Assembly: GCF_910592395.1 (NCBI RefSeq)
Contig: NC_088323.1
Span: 2,730,001 to 2,794,000 of the forward strand
From: Lineus longissimus
Lineage: Eukaryota; Nemertea; Pilidiophora; Heteronemertea; Lineidae
DNA: 64,000 nucleotides
Direction: 5' to 3'
Both the position numbers and the translations under genes were made by a program. The notes below the pieces were generated by a model, which saw only the letters and a list, made by a program, of their open reading frames with translations, was not told the origin of the DNA and did not search any database. Shown piece by piece: positions 41,901 through 56,900 of this stretch (within the stretch, counting starts at the first letter, position 1; every line of letters begins with the position of its first letter).

Positions 41901-44900
41901 ATTACATCGATTCCGACAACTGCAAAATCAATTTTAACCAGTACCACTGGAAAAACAACGAAATTGTCAACTACTGTATTGCCAACAACTACTGAACGAA
42001 AAACTACAACTGCTACTCCCCCGACAACTGCAACAGTAACTGCTACACCTTTGACATCAGTGTCGACGCCCATGACGAGCTTTACAACACCTTTCACAAG
42101 TGCAACAACCAAAGGGGAAATGTTAACTTCAATTCCTTCGACAGCTACATCAACTAAACCAACAACAACATCCTTTCCAACTACAACTACATCGACAACA
42201 ACAATCCCAACAACAAAAACAACTAACACTGTGCTGCCATCTACTACAACAGGGGTTTCACAAACTAGAACATCGGCCAAACCAACAATCACCAAAACAT
42301 CGGGAACAACTGCGGAACAAACTGCCAAGACTAGTTTCACTCCGCCAGCTATGACTAGTCAAGAGACTTCTTCCACATCAGTTCCAACTTCAACCACATC
42401 AGTACCAACCACTATTACATCGATTCCGACAACTGCAAAATCAATTTTAACAAGTACCACTGGAAAAACAACGAAATTGTCAACTACTGTATTGCCAACA
42501 ACTACTGAACGAAAAACTACAACTGCTACTCCCTTGACAACTGCAGCAGTAACTATTACACCGTTGACATCAGTGTCGACGCCCATGACGAGCTTTACAA
42601 CACCTTTCACAAGTGCGACAACCAAAGGGCAAAGGTTCACTTCTATTCCTTCGACAGCTACATCAACTAAACCAACAACAACATCTTTTCCAACTGCAAC
42701 TGCATCGACAACAACAATCCCAACAACAAAAACAACTAACACTGTGCTGCCATCTACTACAACAGGAGTTTCACAAACTAGAACATCGGCCATACCAACA
42801 ATCACTAAAACATATGGAACTACTGCGGAACAAACAGTTACACTAACCACAAATCTATTTACACCGCCAACTGCCAGGACTAGTTTCACTCCGCCAGCTA
42901 TGACTAGTCAAGAGACTTCTTCCACATTAGTTCCGACTTCAACCACATCAGTACCAACCACTATTACATCGATTCCGACAACTGCAAAATCAATTTTAAC
43001 AAGTACCACTGGAAAAACAACGAAATTGTCAACTACTGTATTGCCAACAACTACTGAACGAAAAACTACAACTGCTACTCCCACGACAACTGCGGCAGTA
43101 ACTGCTACATCTTTGACATCAGTGTCGACGCCCATGACGAGCTTTACAACACCTTTCACAAGTGCGACAACCAAAGGGGAAATGTTAACTTCAATTCCTT
43201 CGACAGCTACATCAACTAAACCAACAACAACATCCTTTCCAACTACAACTACATCGACAACAACAGTCCCAACAACAAAAACAACTAACACTGTGCTGCC
43301 ATCTACTACAACAGGAGTTTCACAAACTAGAACATCGGCCATACCAACAATCACTAAAACATCCGGAACTACTGCGGAACAAACAGTTACACTAACCACA
43401 AATCTATTTACACCGTCAACTGCCAGGACTAGTTTCACTCCGCCAGCTATGACTAGTCAAGAGACTTCTTCCACATTAGTTCCAACTTCAACCACATCAG
43501 TACCAACCACTATTACATCGATTCCGACAACTGCAAAATCAATTTTAACAAGTATCACTGGAAAAACAACGAAATTGTCAACTACTGTATTGCCAACAAC
43601 TACTGAACGAAAAACTACAACTGCTACTCCCACGACAACTGCAGCAGTAACTGCTACATCTTTGACATCAGTGTCGACGCCCATGACGAGCTTTACAACA
43701 CCTATTACAGGTGTAACAACAGAGGTTAAAACATCTAGTGCATTTCAATCAACAACAAAACCAATTCAACCAACTACCCCATCACCTTCGACTACCACCA
43801 CACCATCTCCAACCATTACCACTGCAGTTGTTCAAACAACCAGTACACCTGTTCGAAGTATGAACACAACAACTGTATATGCGGGCACCCTCAGTCCAAC
43901 AACACGTGCTGGTGTAACGCCTTCAACAAAGTTTGCAACTAAAGTGTTACCAACAACAGGTTTCGTGCCAACCTCTCCCACGCCAATCCCATCTACCGAA
44001 CTTCCTGTTGAGACCACCTATGAAACCCCTTCAGTTCAATTTACTGACCTAACATCAATTAGTCCAACTTCTATCCCAAGCTCTTCAGCAGAAGGTTTGT
44101 GTCCGCGCTATTTTTTTTCTCCTTTATAAGCATTGTATATGGGATTACGATTTTTCTTGTATTTTTCCATCAATTAATATTTTTGCATTTTTTTTATACG
44201 CGAATTATGTTATTCCAAATATCTGCTAGAACTCTGTGTTTTATTCAATGTGAATACCAGGTTTTATCGTCTTCCATTGAACGTATTTACTCTTTTAATA
44301 TTTACAGAAACGACCACAGTTGGTGAGTTAACTCTTTGCTTGTAATAAGCTTTATCTCCTCATAGTAGTTTCGTATGCATGTTCTCTCTCAGTGCATTCG
44401 CTGTGAACAAACTCCATGCAACCTTTACAGCGTTTAAACGTTGTCATCTTCATTGTAATTGAAACCAAAATAATCGATACAGCAGATAGAAATGTCAGTG
44501 TTGACGCCATATTGATTTCCTTAGAATGAAGTATGACATGTTCGATGACCTGTGCCGGTGTAATGTTTTTGAGTGTTTCTGTTTTTGAGTGTTTCCCCTC
44601 ATTGTTTGGGAACGCTCAAAAATAGATTGACAAGTTTTTCTGTGTATCCCCCCTATTGAAAAGTCGTGGTCTCTCTAGCTGCCTATTGTTTGGAAACACT
44701 GACACATGGGGAACAACCACAGATGTTACACCGGGCCTAGACGTATGAGTAACCGTCATATTTTTGTCGCTGTGATGTCAAAACTTGCCTTGCCAAAGTA
44801 GTGACCTCGCCCAGCAGATCAAGTCAAGAAATTGGATTTGCTGTTCTGGGCTGTAGTGAAGTATGCTAGTGACATGTGGTTAATGAAGTGGTATGAGTGT

Positions 44901-47900
44901 GATTATAAAGCTGCGGCAATCCTGGCTTCATGTCCAAACTTTTTTACAATCGTTGACACGGGCCAGGCAAGATATCGATGAGTCGCCTCTACAATGGATG
45001 CCTTAACAATCTTGGATAAACCCCTTGAGAACTCGAACACACTTCTTATGCCCAGTGCCTAGCACGTACATTCACACAAGATCATTGTTCCTACAAGACT
45101 TGTTTGAAAATCGATTCCTGAATAGTTGTGGACTGATTAAAACGATCTTAACCATGTCTGCGTGACATCTTAAAAGAGTTTAGGTGTATTGACGAACACG
45201 ATCCGTTCAACCAGATCTTACACAGCTTACGGTTAGTGAATAATCTTTTCCCATCCGATCCAGTGCAGAGACAACGTTTAGACAGAATCACCGCATTGTT
45301 GATGCCATATTTTAGGTGTTTTGGACACTTTTAAAAACCTTTTGGTGAAACGCTAAAATCGATTTCGTGCAGAAATGAGTATCAATTAGGTTTTTAAGAT
45401 GTTGTACATTTTGATAACATTTGTAATCGGTACTCGTTTATAAAACGCATAGCTTAAAGTTATTAAAATTTTTTCCAAAATAAACTTTATAGAGAAAATA
45501 AACAACGTAAATTTACAAAAAATGCATACAAATACTTGATAACTAGCATTGAAATGTGAAATCCTCTGCTGCAAAGAGTGTTGACATCAAATTGCCTTGC
45601 CTTCGAGAAAACTAAAATGGCTTATACTAACACCGTACTACAGGCTTGGCTGTATTCGTTAAGTACTGTAATCTTGAAATAATATAAAATGTATTCTGGA
45701 TTATTTTTGGCCACACTCGAAGAATCGCCACTGTTGATGTATATTTACTAAAAATACAAAATGAAAACTTCGGATTGCTTTAAGGTCAAAACTAAAATCT
45801 CTCGGTTTACCTATATCTTTTTCTTTACAGGTACCACTACTACTAGTACAACAACGACAAGTGAGTATTATAAACTATGAACTCAAAAAAGAATATTTGG
45901 AGTTTAACATTCCATGTACTGTAAACGACTGACCATTTTTGCCCCTCTTACCTCTGTATTCAAATCAAAATATATATTGATGAATTGCAAGGCTAATAAT
46001 AGGCGAAAAATAGTCGAAAGTGACATAACAATATTCAAAATTTTTCATATGGATATCACTGTATGTTTAATGGTTTCAGTGAAAACAGCTTCCCCATCAA
46101 CCTCCAAATTTACCTCTCCAATTACATCATATAATACTGGACCACAATCTCATTCAACTACAAAAACAACAACTGTCCGACCGGATATTACCAAATCATC
46201 AACTGAAACGACTTCATATAAGGGCACACCTGAGGCTACTACTGAAGCAACCACTGTAGCAACTACTCAACAAACACCAGTGCCAACAACAGAACCTACC
46301 GCAAGTGCCGTAACCACACCTAAAGTAACCACTGTTGCGCCAACAACCAATCGATTGGCCAGTTCACCAACTACTACAACTTCGGTAACAACCTTAGCCC
46401 CAACTAGCACAGTTTCACCCACAACTGAAGCTACCACCACGTTGATTACTTCTGAGGCTACCACCGAAGTTACCACTATAGCATCCACCCAACCAACACC
46501 AGTGCCAACAACATCACCTACTACTAGTCATCCTACTACGATTAAAGTAACTACTGTTGCGCCTACAACAACCCGAGTGAGTAGTCCACCAATAACCACA
46601 CCTGTGGTAACAAACTTAGCCAAAACCAGCACAGTTTCACCGACAACTGAAGCTACCACCACGCTGGTTACTTCTGAGGCTACCACCGAAGCTACCACTA
46701 TAGCATCCGCCCAACCAACACCAGTGCCAACAACAGCACCTACTACTACTAGTCCTCCTACGACGACTAAAGTAACTACTGTTGCGCCTACAACAACCCA
46801 AGTGAGTAGTCCACCAATAACCACACCTGTGGTAACAACCTTAGCCAAAACTAGCACAGTTTCACCAACAACTGAAGCTACCACCACGCTGGTTACTTCT
46901 AAGGCTACCACTGAAGTTACCACTGTAGGATCCACCAAACCAACACCAGTGCAAACAACGATATCTACCACGAGTCCCCCAACCATGACTAAAGTAACCA
47001 CTGTTGCGCCAACAACCACCCGTGTGACTAGTGTACCATCTACTACACTATCAGGAACAACCTTAGCCCCAACGAGCACAGTTGAACCCACAACTGAAGC
47101 TACCACCACGCTGGTTACTTCTGAGTCTATCACCAAAGCTACCACTAAAGCATCCACACAACCAACATCAGTGCCAACAACATCACCTACTACTAGTCCT
47201 CCTACTACGACTAAAGTAACTGTTGTTGCGCCTACAACCACCCGAGTGACTAGTCCACCAATGACCACACCTGTGGTAACATTCTTAGCACCAATTAGCA
47301 CTGTTGAACCGACAACTGAAGCTACCACCACGCTGGTTACTTCTGAGGCTACCACTGGAGCTACCACTATATCATCCACCCAACCAACTCCAGCGCCAAC
47401 AACAGCACCTACTACGAGTCCCGCTATCACGACTGAAGAAACAACTGCTGCGCCAACAACGACCCGAGTGTCTAGTCCACCAATAACCACACCTTTGGTA
47501 ACAACGTTAGCCTCAACTAGCACAGTTGCACCCACAACTGAAGCTACCACCACGCTGGTTACTTCCAAGGCTACCACCGAAGTTACCACTATAGCATCCA
47601 CCCAACCAACATCAGTACAAACAACATCACCTACTACTAGTCCTCTTACTACGACTAAAGTAACTACTGTTGCGCCTACAACAACCCGAGGGACTAGTCC
47701 ACCAATAACCACACCTGTGGTAACAACCTTAGCCAAAACTAGCACAGTTTCACCGACAACAGAAGCTACCACCACGTTGGTTACTTCTGAGGCTACCACC
47801 GAAGTTACCACTGTAGGATCAACCAAACCAACACCAGTGCCAACAACGATATCTACCACGAGTCCCCCAACCATGACTAAAGTAACAACTGTTGCGCCAA

Positions 47901-50900
47901 CAACCACCCATGTGACTAGTCCACCAATAACCACACCTGTGGTAACAACCTTAGCCCCAACTAGCTCTGTTGAACCGACAACTAAAGCTACCACCACGTT
48001 GGTTACTTCTGAAGCTACCATCGAAGCTACCACTATAGCATCCACCCAACCAACACCAGTGCCAACAACATCACCTACTACTAGTCCTCCTACTACGACT
48101 AAAGTAACTAATGTTGCGCCTACAACAACCCGAGGGACTAGTCCACCAATAACCACACCTTTGGTAACAACCTTAGCCCAAACTAGCACTGTTAAACCGA
48201 CAACTGAAGCTACCACCACGCTGGTTAGTTTTGAGGCTACCGCTGAAGCTACCACTATAGCAGCCACCCAACCAACACCAGTGCCAACAACAGCACCTAC
48301 TACGAGTCCCCCTACTACGACTGAAGTAACTACTATTGCACCAACAACCATCCATGTGACTAGTGTACCAACTACTACATTATCGGGAACAACCTTAGCC
48401 CAAACTAGCACAGTTGCACCCACAACTGAAGCTACCACCACGCTGGTTACTTCTGAGGCTACCACCAAAGCTACCACTATAGCATCCACCCAACCAACAC
48501 CAGTGCCAACAACAGCACCTACTACGAGCCCCCCTTCGATGACTGAAGTAACTACTGTTGCACCAACAACCATCCATGTGACTAGTCCACCAATAACCAC
48601 ACCTTTGGTAACAACGTTAGCCTCAACTAGCACAGTTTCACCCACAACTGAAGCTACAACCACGCTGGTTACTTCTGAGGCTACCGCTAAAACTACCACT
48701 ATAGCATCCACCCAACCAACACCAGCGCCAACAACAGCACCTACTACGAGTCCCCCTACGATGACTGAAGTAACTACTGTTGCCCTAACAACCACCCGAG
48801 TGACTAGTCCATCAATGACCACACCTATGGTAACAACGTTAGCCTCAACTAGCACAGTTTCACCCACAACTGAAGCTACCACCACGCTGGTTACTTCTGA
48901 GGCTACCACTGAAGTTACCATTGTAGGATCCACCCAACCAACACCAGGGCCAACAACGATATCTACCACGAGTCCCCCAACCATGACTAAAGTAACCACT
49001 ATTGCGCCAACAACCACCCCTGTGACTAGTGTACCTTCTACTACACTATCGGGAACAACCTTCGCCCCAACGAGCACTGTTGAACCGACAACTGAAGCTA
49101 CCACCACACTGTTTACTTCTGAGGCTACCACCGAAACTTCCACTATAGCATCCACCCAACCAACACCAGTGCCAACAACATCACCTACTACTAGTCCTCC
49201 TACTACGACTAAAGTAACTACTGTTGCGCCTACAACCACCCATGTGACTAGTGTACCAACTACTGCATTATCGGGGACAACCTTAGCCCAAACTAGCACA
49301 GTTTCACCCACAACTGAAGCTACCACCACGCTGGTTACTTCTGAGGCTACCACTGAAGTTACCATTGTAGGATCCACCCAACCAACACCAGTGCCATCAA
49401 CGATATCTACCACGAGTCCCCCAACCATGACTAAAGTAACCACTGTTGCGCCAACAACCACCGGTGTGACTAGTGTACCATCTATTACACTATCAGGAAC
49501 CACCTTAGCCCCAACGAGCACAGTTGAACCCACAACTGAAGCTACAACCACGCTGGTTACTTCTGAGTCTATCACCAAAGCTACCACTATAGCATCCACA
49601 CAACCAACACCAGTGCCAACAACATCACCTACTACTAGTCCTCCTACTACGACTAAAGTAACTACTGTTGCGCCTACAACAACCCGAGTGACTAGTCCAC
49701 CAATAACCACACCTGTGGTAACAACCTTAGCCAAAACTAGCACAGTTGCACCCACAACTGAAGCTACCACCACGCTGGTTACATCTGAGGCTACCACCGA
49801 AGCTTCCACTATAGCATCCACCCAACCAACACCAGTGCCAACAACATCACCTACTACTAGTCCTCCTACTACGACTAAAGTAACTGTTGTTGCGCCTACA
49901 ACCACCCGAGTGACTAGTCCACCAATGACCACACCTGTGGTAACATTCTTAGCACCAATTAGCACTGTTGAACCGACAACTGAAGCTACCACCACGCTGG
50001 TTACTTCTGAGGCTACCACTGGAACTACCACTATATCATCCACCCAACCAACTCCAGCGCCAACAACAGCACCTACTACGAGTCCCGCTATCACGACTGA
50101 AGAAACAACTGCTGCGCCAACAACGACCCGAGTGTTTAATCCACCAATAACCACACCTTCGGTAACAACGTTAGCCTCAACTAGCACAGTTGCACCCACA
50201 ACTGAAGCTACCACCACACTGGTTACTTCTACGGCTACAACCGAAGCTACCACTGTAGCATCCACCCAACCAACATCAGTACAAACAACATCACCTACTA
50301 CTAGTCCTCCTACTACGACTAAAGTAACTACTGTTGTGCCTACAACAACCCGAGGGACTAGTCCACCAATAACCACACCTGTGGTAACAACCTTAGCCAA
50401 AACTAGCACAGTTTCACCGACAACAGAAGCTACCACCACGCTGGTTACTTCTGAGGCTACCACCGAAGTTACCACTGTAGGATCCGCCCAACCAACAATA
50501 GTGCCAACAACAATATCTACCACGAGTCCCCCAACCATGACTAAAGTAACCACTATTGCACCAACAACCACCCGTGTGACTAGTGTACCATCTACTACAC
50601 TATCGGGAACAACCTTAGCCACAACTAGCACAGTTGAACCCACAACTGAAGCTCCCACCACGCTGGTTACATCTGAGGCTACCACTGAAGTTACCACTGT
50701 AGGATCAACCCAACCAACACCAGTGCCAACATTAGCACCTACTACTAGTCCTCGTACTACGACTGAAGTAACTATTGTTGCACCAACAACCACCCGAGTG
50801 ACTAGTCCATCAATGACCACACCTATGGTAACAACGTTAGCCTCAACTAGCACAGTTTCACTTACAACTGAAGCTACCACCACGCTGGTTACTTCTGAGG

Positions 50901-53900
50901 CTACCACCGAAGTTACCATTGTAGGATCCACCCAACCAACACCAGTGCCAACAAAGATATCTACTACGTTTCCCCCAACCATGACTAAAGTAACCACTAT
51001 TGCGCCAACAACCACCCCTGTGACTAGTGTACCTTCTACTACACTATCGGGAACAACCTTCGCCCCAACGAGCACTGTTGAACCGACAACTGAAGCTACC
51101 ACCACACTGTTTACTTCTGAGGCTACCACCGAAGCTTCCACTATAGCATCCACCCATTCAACACCAGTGCCAACAACAGCACCTACTACTAGTCCTCCTA
51201 CTACGACTAAAGTAACTACTGTTGCGCCTACAACCACCCATGTGACTAGTGTACCAACTACTGCATTATCGGGGACAACCTTAGCCCAAACTAGCACAGT
51301 TTCACCCACAACAGAAGCTACCACCACGCTGGTTACTTCTGAGGCTACCACTGAAGTTACCATTGTAGGATCCACCCAACCAACACCAGTGCCATCAACG
51401 ATATCTACCACGAGTCCCCCAACCATGACTAAAGTAACCACTGTTGCGCCAACAACCACCGGTGTGACTAGTGTACCATCTATTACACTATCAGGAACAA
51501 CCTTAGCCCCAACGAGCACAGTTGAACCCACAACTGAAGCTACTACCACGTTGGTTAATTCTGAGGCTACCACCGAAGCTTCCACTGTAGCATCCACCCA
51601 ACCAACACCAGTGCCAACAACATCACCTACTACTAGTCCTCCTACTACGACTGAAGTAACAACTACTGCGCCAACAACCACCCGAGTGACTAGTCCACCA
51701 ATAACCACACCTTCGGTAACAACGTTAGCCCCAACTAGCACAGTTGAACCGACAACTGAAGCTAGCGCAACTCTGGTTACTTCTGAGGCTACCACTGAAT
51801 CTACCGCTGTAGCATCTACCCAACAATCAACAGTCCCAACAATAGTACCTACTGCGAGTCCTCCTACTATGACTAAAGTAACCACTGTTGCTCCAATAAC
51901 AACACGAGTGGCTAGTCTACCAACTACTTTACCTCCAGAAACCTCTTTTCCAACAACTAGAATTACAAATGTTCCAACAACTTCGCTTGGCTTCTCTGTA
52001 TCTACAGTGGGGTCAACTGCAATTTCAACTTTACTTCCTTCACCACTGTCTACACAAAGCACGACAGGTATTTACATGTTGGCTTTGAGAAGAAATAGAC
52101 GAAGCAACACAGCATTGTATTTTTGGCTGATTGTGCGTTTTTAGAAAAAGGTTATCTGAGGTTGTATTTATGGTGTAACCTACTGTAATGAACGAGTTTT
52201 CATATTTCAGTGGGACATATATAGTACTCAGGCACCGGTTTCATTGATTAATACACTTTTCTTGCATAAAAACAAAACAACTCAGGCTGATCTTATAATG
52301 GCCAACTGAAGCAAAAAGAACTTGTGATGTTGAAGTCATAGTTTGAGGTTTTTTTTGCATTGTCTGGGTGAGCAAAATAACCTCTTTGAAAATATATATA
52401 AAATAGAAATATTATGTCAGTTGCCTGAGACCTCCTTGATCTTTTGATATGCATTTATTGTTGAAACAACTCGTTTGCGGAAAGCATTAATTTAGACCTG
52501 CTCACAAACTACAAATGATATTCAAATACAGAATTTTCGGTGTGTTTTTCCTTCTATCTTACTGGTCGGACGGACAATCGACAATACCTGACCAAAACGT
52601 GGTGTTCATAAAGATGAATGTCCATTTGAGAATCATGAAAATCATGTTCAGCCGATGTAAGGTAAATTAAAATGACTGGCACACTGGTCCATCAATAGCT
52701 TATCATATCATAATCAAGTTCCTTTGCTCACATTTTCACTCTTTATTAGCAGTTGTGACCTCAGTAACTACAGTAACAACGAGCACTGGAACGACGACAA
52801 CTGAATGTCTCGCTGACATGTTCGTCTGTGACAATGATACATGCCACGATCCAGGCCATCGCTGTAATGGTGTGTACGACTGTGATGACAGAACAGACGA
52901 GGAAGGATGTTGTAAGTTTCTTTGTACTAGATGTATTCGGGCGCGTTTCAAAAAGTGCATTCCATCTGGCACTTTATTTTACACCTCCGAGAATAATTTT
53001 GGAAATTAAAAAAAATCATTCAACTGGAATCCAAATAGCATATGCAATAGCTATTGAGGTGTACTGATTATGCAATATAATGTAACAACACAATAGAGCC
53101 TGGCACCAAGAAGTGTTTTTTTAGACAAGAACGTTAAAAACAAATATAGCTTATAGTTTTAATTTATATCTTTTATTATTAGAAGTTATGTCGAATTTCT
53201 TCGAATGAGCTCGATGTGGACTAAAGCTTTGTCGTGACCAGAAAAAAATGAAACTTTCACAATCAGAACAATTACAATTCGTGTACGAGGAAAAGACAAA
53301 CTAGAAATGTTCCGTGATTGGAAAAATATCTCCACTTGCACCTTGCATGCCTTTCTCGCCTTGCATATATTGATGTTGTATAAGCCTACGTTAAAATAAA
53401 TGATGCATTCGTCACATTCAACAATGTTTGGATAAAATCATGAAAATATCAAAACAAACAAGCGCAGTGTCTGTGTACATCACAATATCATTTTCTATGT
53501 AGACTTTCTTTTAATAATTGCTAGAACTTTAAGTTCGGTAGTCATCGCGGCATTTCTCAACTCTTTTTTTAGTGTACATGTAACCCCAAGTAAAAAAGCG
53601 CATTCTTCTTGTTTCATAGCTTCATCAACAAGTACATCTACTACCACAGAGAGTACCACAGAGAGTACCACAGAGAGTACAACAGAGAGTACCACATCAG
53701 GTATGTGAGTCATTGAGCTTTGATTTATTTTTCATGTATAGTGTATTAGATGCGTAAGTGATGGAAGTGTGAATGGTTGATAATGCGTTGTATCATTACT
53801 TGATTTCATCCGACGAATAATTAGTTGCTTTATACACCCACACACGCAAACACCGATACAAAACTCGCATCAAGATTAAAGAAGGACAATGAACATCTTC

Positions 53901-56900
53901 ACCTAAGGTAGGTAAAAGAAGTGCATAAAAAGTACCCAGTGTCTTGGTTGTTGAAAGAAAATTAGTCATTCTAGTTTGGGCGGCAACGATAAATTGGTGG
54001 TTAATCTAATAGGTGCAGCTATGCCTTATGAGTGTCTTGATTTTCTTGAACGACCAGCCCCTGCTAAAAAATAACAAGACATCATTAGGGATGTATCATA
54101 TACGGTCAACGTTTTGAGTGAAGTGCTTTTGAAATTGCTGATATTTGATACAATATGCCAAACACCTAGCACACTCAACATCTGCTAGGGTAGGACACGA
54201 AAAAATGGCTGGCGGAGAGGCAATCTTATTCCCACAAATTTAGAAAAGGAGCCTGATGCTGTACAGGCACTAACAGCATGGTTTAAACGTACAATGTGAT
54301 TGACTGATGTACTGTGACTGAATGGAATTTGTCATCAAAGTAGTCAGCAAGTTCTCTTCACAAGAGTGGTAAGTAGTAAAAGGTGAGTCAGCATGATACA
54401 TGAAAAGTACGATGACCAAAGCACAACTCATGAAACATTCCCGCCACAATTGATTAACTCAATGACTGATGTAGCTGAACGTACCGCATATTAGAACTTG
54501 AAGGCAATTTGACTAAAGCCAGTGTCCATACGTTAGTCTGGCCAGTTAGGTTTTCTTCAAACCTGAAAAACATCGACATTCTGGAAGCCATATATTTAAT
54601 GGTCAGAGACTCGGTATTCTACAGAACTTGTCTTCTCAGTGAGATGGGGCAATGGATACTTTTGGTAGAAGAACAAAGTTTTTTGGCTAGTCAAGAAAAA
54701 GCTTAAAGCTGGTCTCCATTTCCCTGGCTCACCGCGGACTCTGGCAAATATTTTATAATATAATGTGAATTGCAGTTATATGGCGAAACAGGTCATACAT
54801 GTACATTTGGTCATGGTAGTTTTCATATTGAAAACACACATATATTTGCTTCTACTTCCTCGCTGTTTACGCGGTTATGGCTTTATTAAGATAATTGTTA
54901 TGTCGACTGATGTTTACGCTGACACTAGTAGGCACTTGTGGTAACTAGTTTTACGTGTAGTTTTACTGTCATCAATAAAGAAGGCAAAGTGATGTCCATC
55001 TACTCGGGCCAGAATAATGTTTTCACGAAAATGTTAGGCTATATCTATTGCCTTAAATCAGAGAGTGCATTAAGTGACAAAATTGAAGAGTGAAGAAGAA
55101 ACGTGAGTCCTGTCGAAAGTGGGAGGAACCACTTTAATTCCCATATGATCCACTGTACATGAGAAAATAGTTCGTTAATTTTCCGTTTTGATGATTCCTA
55201 GGCCTAGACTGAGCAAAACTGTAGTATCTGCATTTTTCTAAAGGAAAAAAATAGACTGCATTTTCCTCAGTCTTGATAAGTCTTTTACATGATAATACAA
55301 TGCATGAACAGTCGTGATACTATATATGTACAGTGGAACCCCGGTCGGCGACCAGCCCGGTAACGCGACCATTCAACCTCGATCCCATGAGTGGTCGTGT
55401 TACCGAGGTTCCACTGTATACAATTTGTTTCAGCTCCAAATCCTTGTTTGGAGGTGGATGGAATGGCTTCACCGTTGACGATTCCCGATGATTCAATAAC
55501 GACAACGGGAGCCAAAAACGGCGTCAAGTACTTAAGACCAAATCCACCATCCAGTAACCCAGTAAAAGCACTGGAATCAAGCACTGGTGCCAAAACAATC
55601 ACTGTGACCATAACGTTTCCAAATCCTATTCAAATGGGATCTGTGTCCTTGGACAAGAAAGATAATATTGGAGGTTTCAGGCTGACCGCTGACAGCGGTA
55701 ATGGTGATGAACAGGTCGACAAAGTAAGTTTTCCATAATGCATCATTTTGAAATAAGCTCTGATTTGTTTCTACTTCACCAGCGAGCAACTTAGCGTCCA
55801 TTTACGATACGATCGATCGGCAAATTTTATTGTAAGCCTCTATCCTTGTTGGGCTCCCGTAGCATTGCCATTTTTGTCCCTTGTTTTCCTTTCTTTTGAC
55901 ATGTATAATTACCATTATCTTTGATTAAATTCAGTAGAGTTTATTTTCAAACCTGAACAATAACGACAATCGCCAAAACATGCTACGGGTTTAGATGCTG
56001 GCATTATGCCAAATCATTGATTACACTATCTCTATCTTGTTGGTAAGTGTAAAGCCAACGCAAATGCTGGTTGGGCGTATTGTTCGTCCGGGGAATCGGC
56101 CAGCATATTCACTCGCTCAACACCCACTGCACTGAATGTTTTTAGCACCCACTCTTGCATGTAAATTTGTGTGTGTGAATTTTTGTTTTTGGGCAAATAT
56201 TATATACTGTTAGCACACGGTGCCCATGTTGATAAGCTCAATCAACAATAATATTGCTGGTCATTGATCAAAGTAGTTAATATGCACATTTTATATTTCT
56301 ATAGAATGACGTCATAGGGGACATTCCTGATATTGAAGACAACTTTGAGCCCAATGCAACGGCAGTTTTTAAGGCCGGTACATACGTCACTAAGATAGTT
56401 ATTACGGTTACCCCAGATGATTCAAGCAAGCCATTTTTCGTGAAGTTGAAGCTATTTGCCTGCCTTGAGGAAGTGACAACAAGTAAGCATACATATCGCG
56501 TGATATGAATAAAGATGGTGTTGTGATTATATATTTTATAGATGTTCATTATAGATTGGTTTTCATACTGAACTTTTTTATTCACTGTCCTGGGTGTTTG
56601 CAGTTCAGATTAAATCAGAAACGCCTTATAAGTGCGTAGCTGTATCAACGAACCCATGTGGAAATGTTAGTAACATGCGAATCGTGTTTACAAACTGAGT
56701 TGTCTATCACCGAACACTTTAATTGGTTTAACAAACATCTCTCAATGAAAATTTCGACAATAACCACAACAACAACAACGCCCACATCAACGACATGTAA
56801 CCATCAAACATAATTTCACTCCATTGCTTCAGAAAAAATTGTCATTTACAAGAGACATGCGCATGCATAATCAATATTTGCACTCAACTGCTAACAGAAA

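Noticed and set aside
40820-43684. Minus-strand Val-rich frames of 75-176 codons at regular spacing
   Set aside because: They are the reverse of the Thr-rich repeat units and recur with the same period.
28889-43720. 513-nt coding content of the array unit equals the 513-bp mucin repeat
   Set aside because: The sequences are unrelated in content; the equal length appears to be coincidence.
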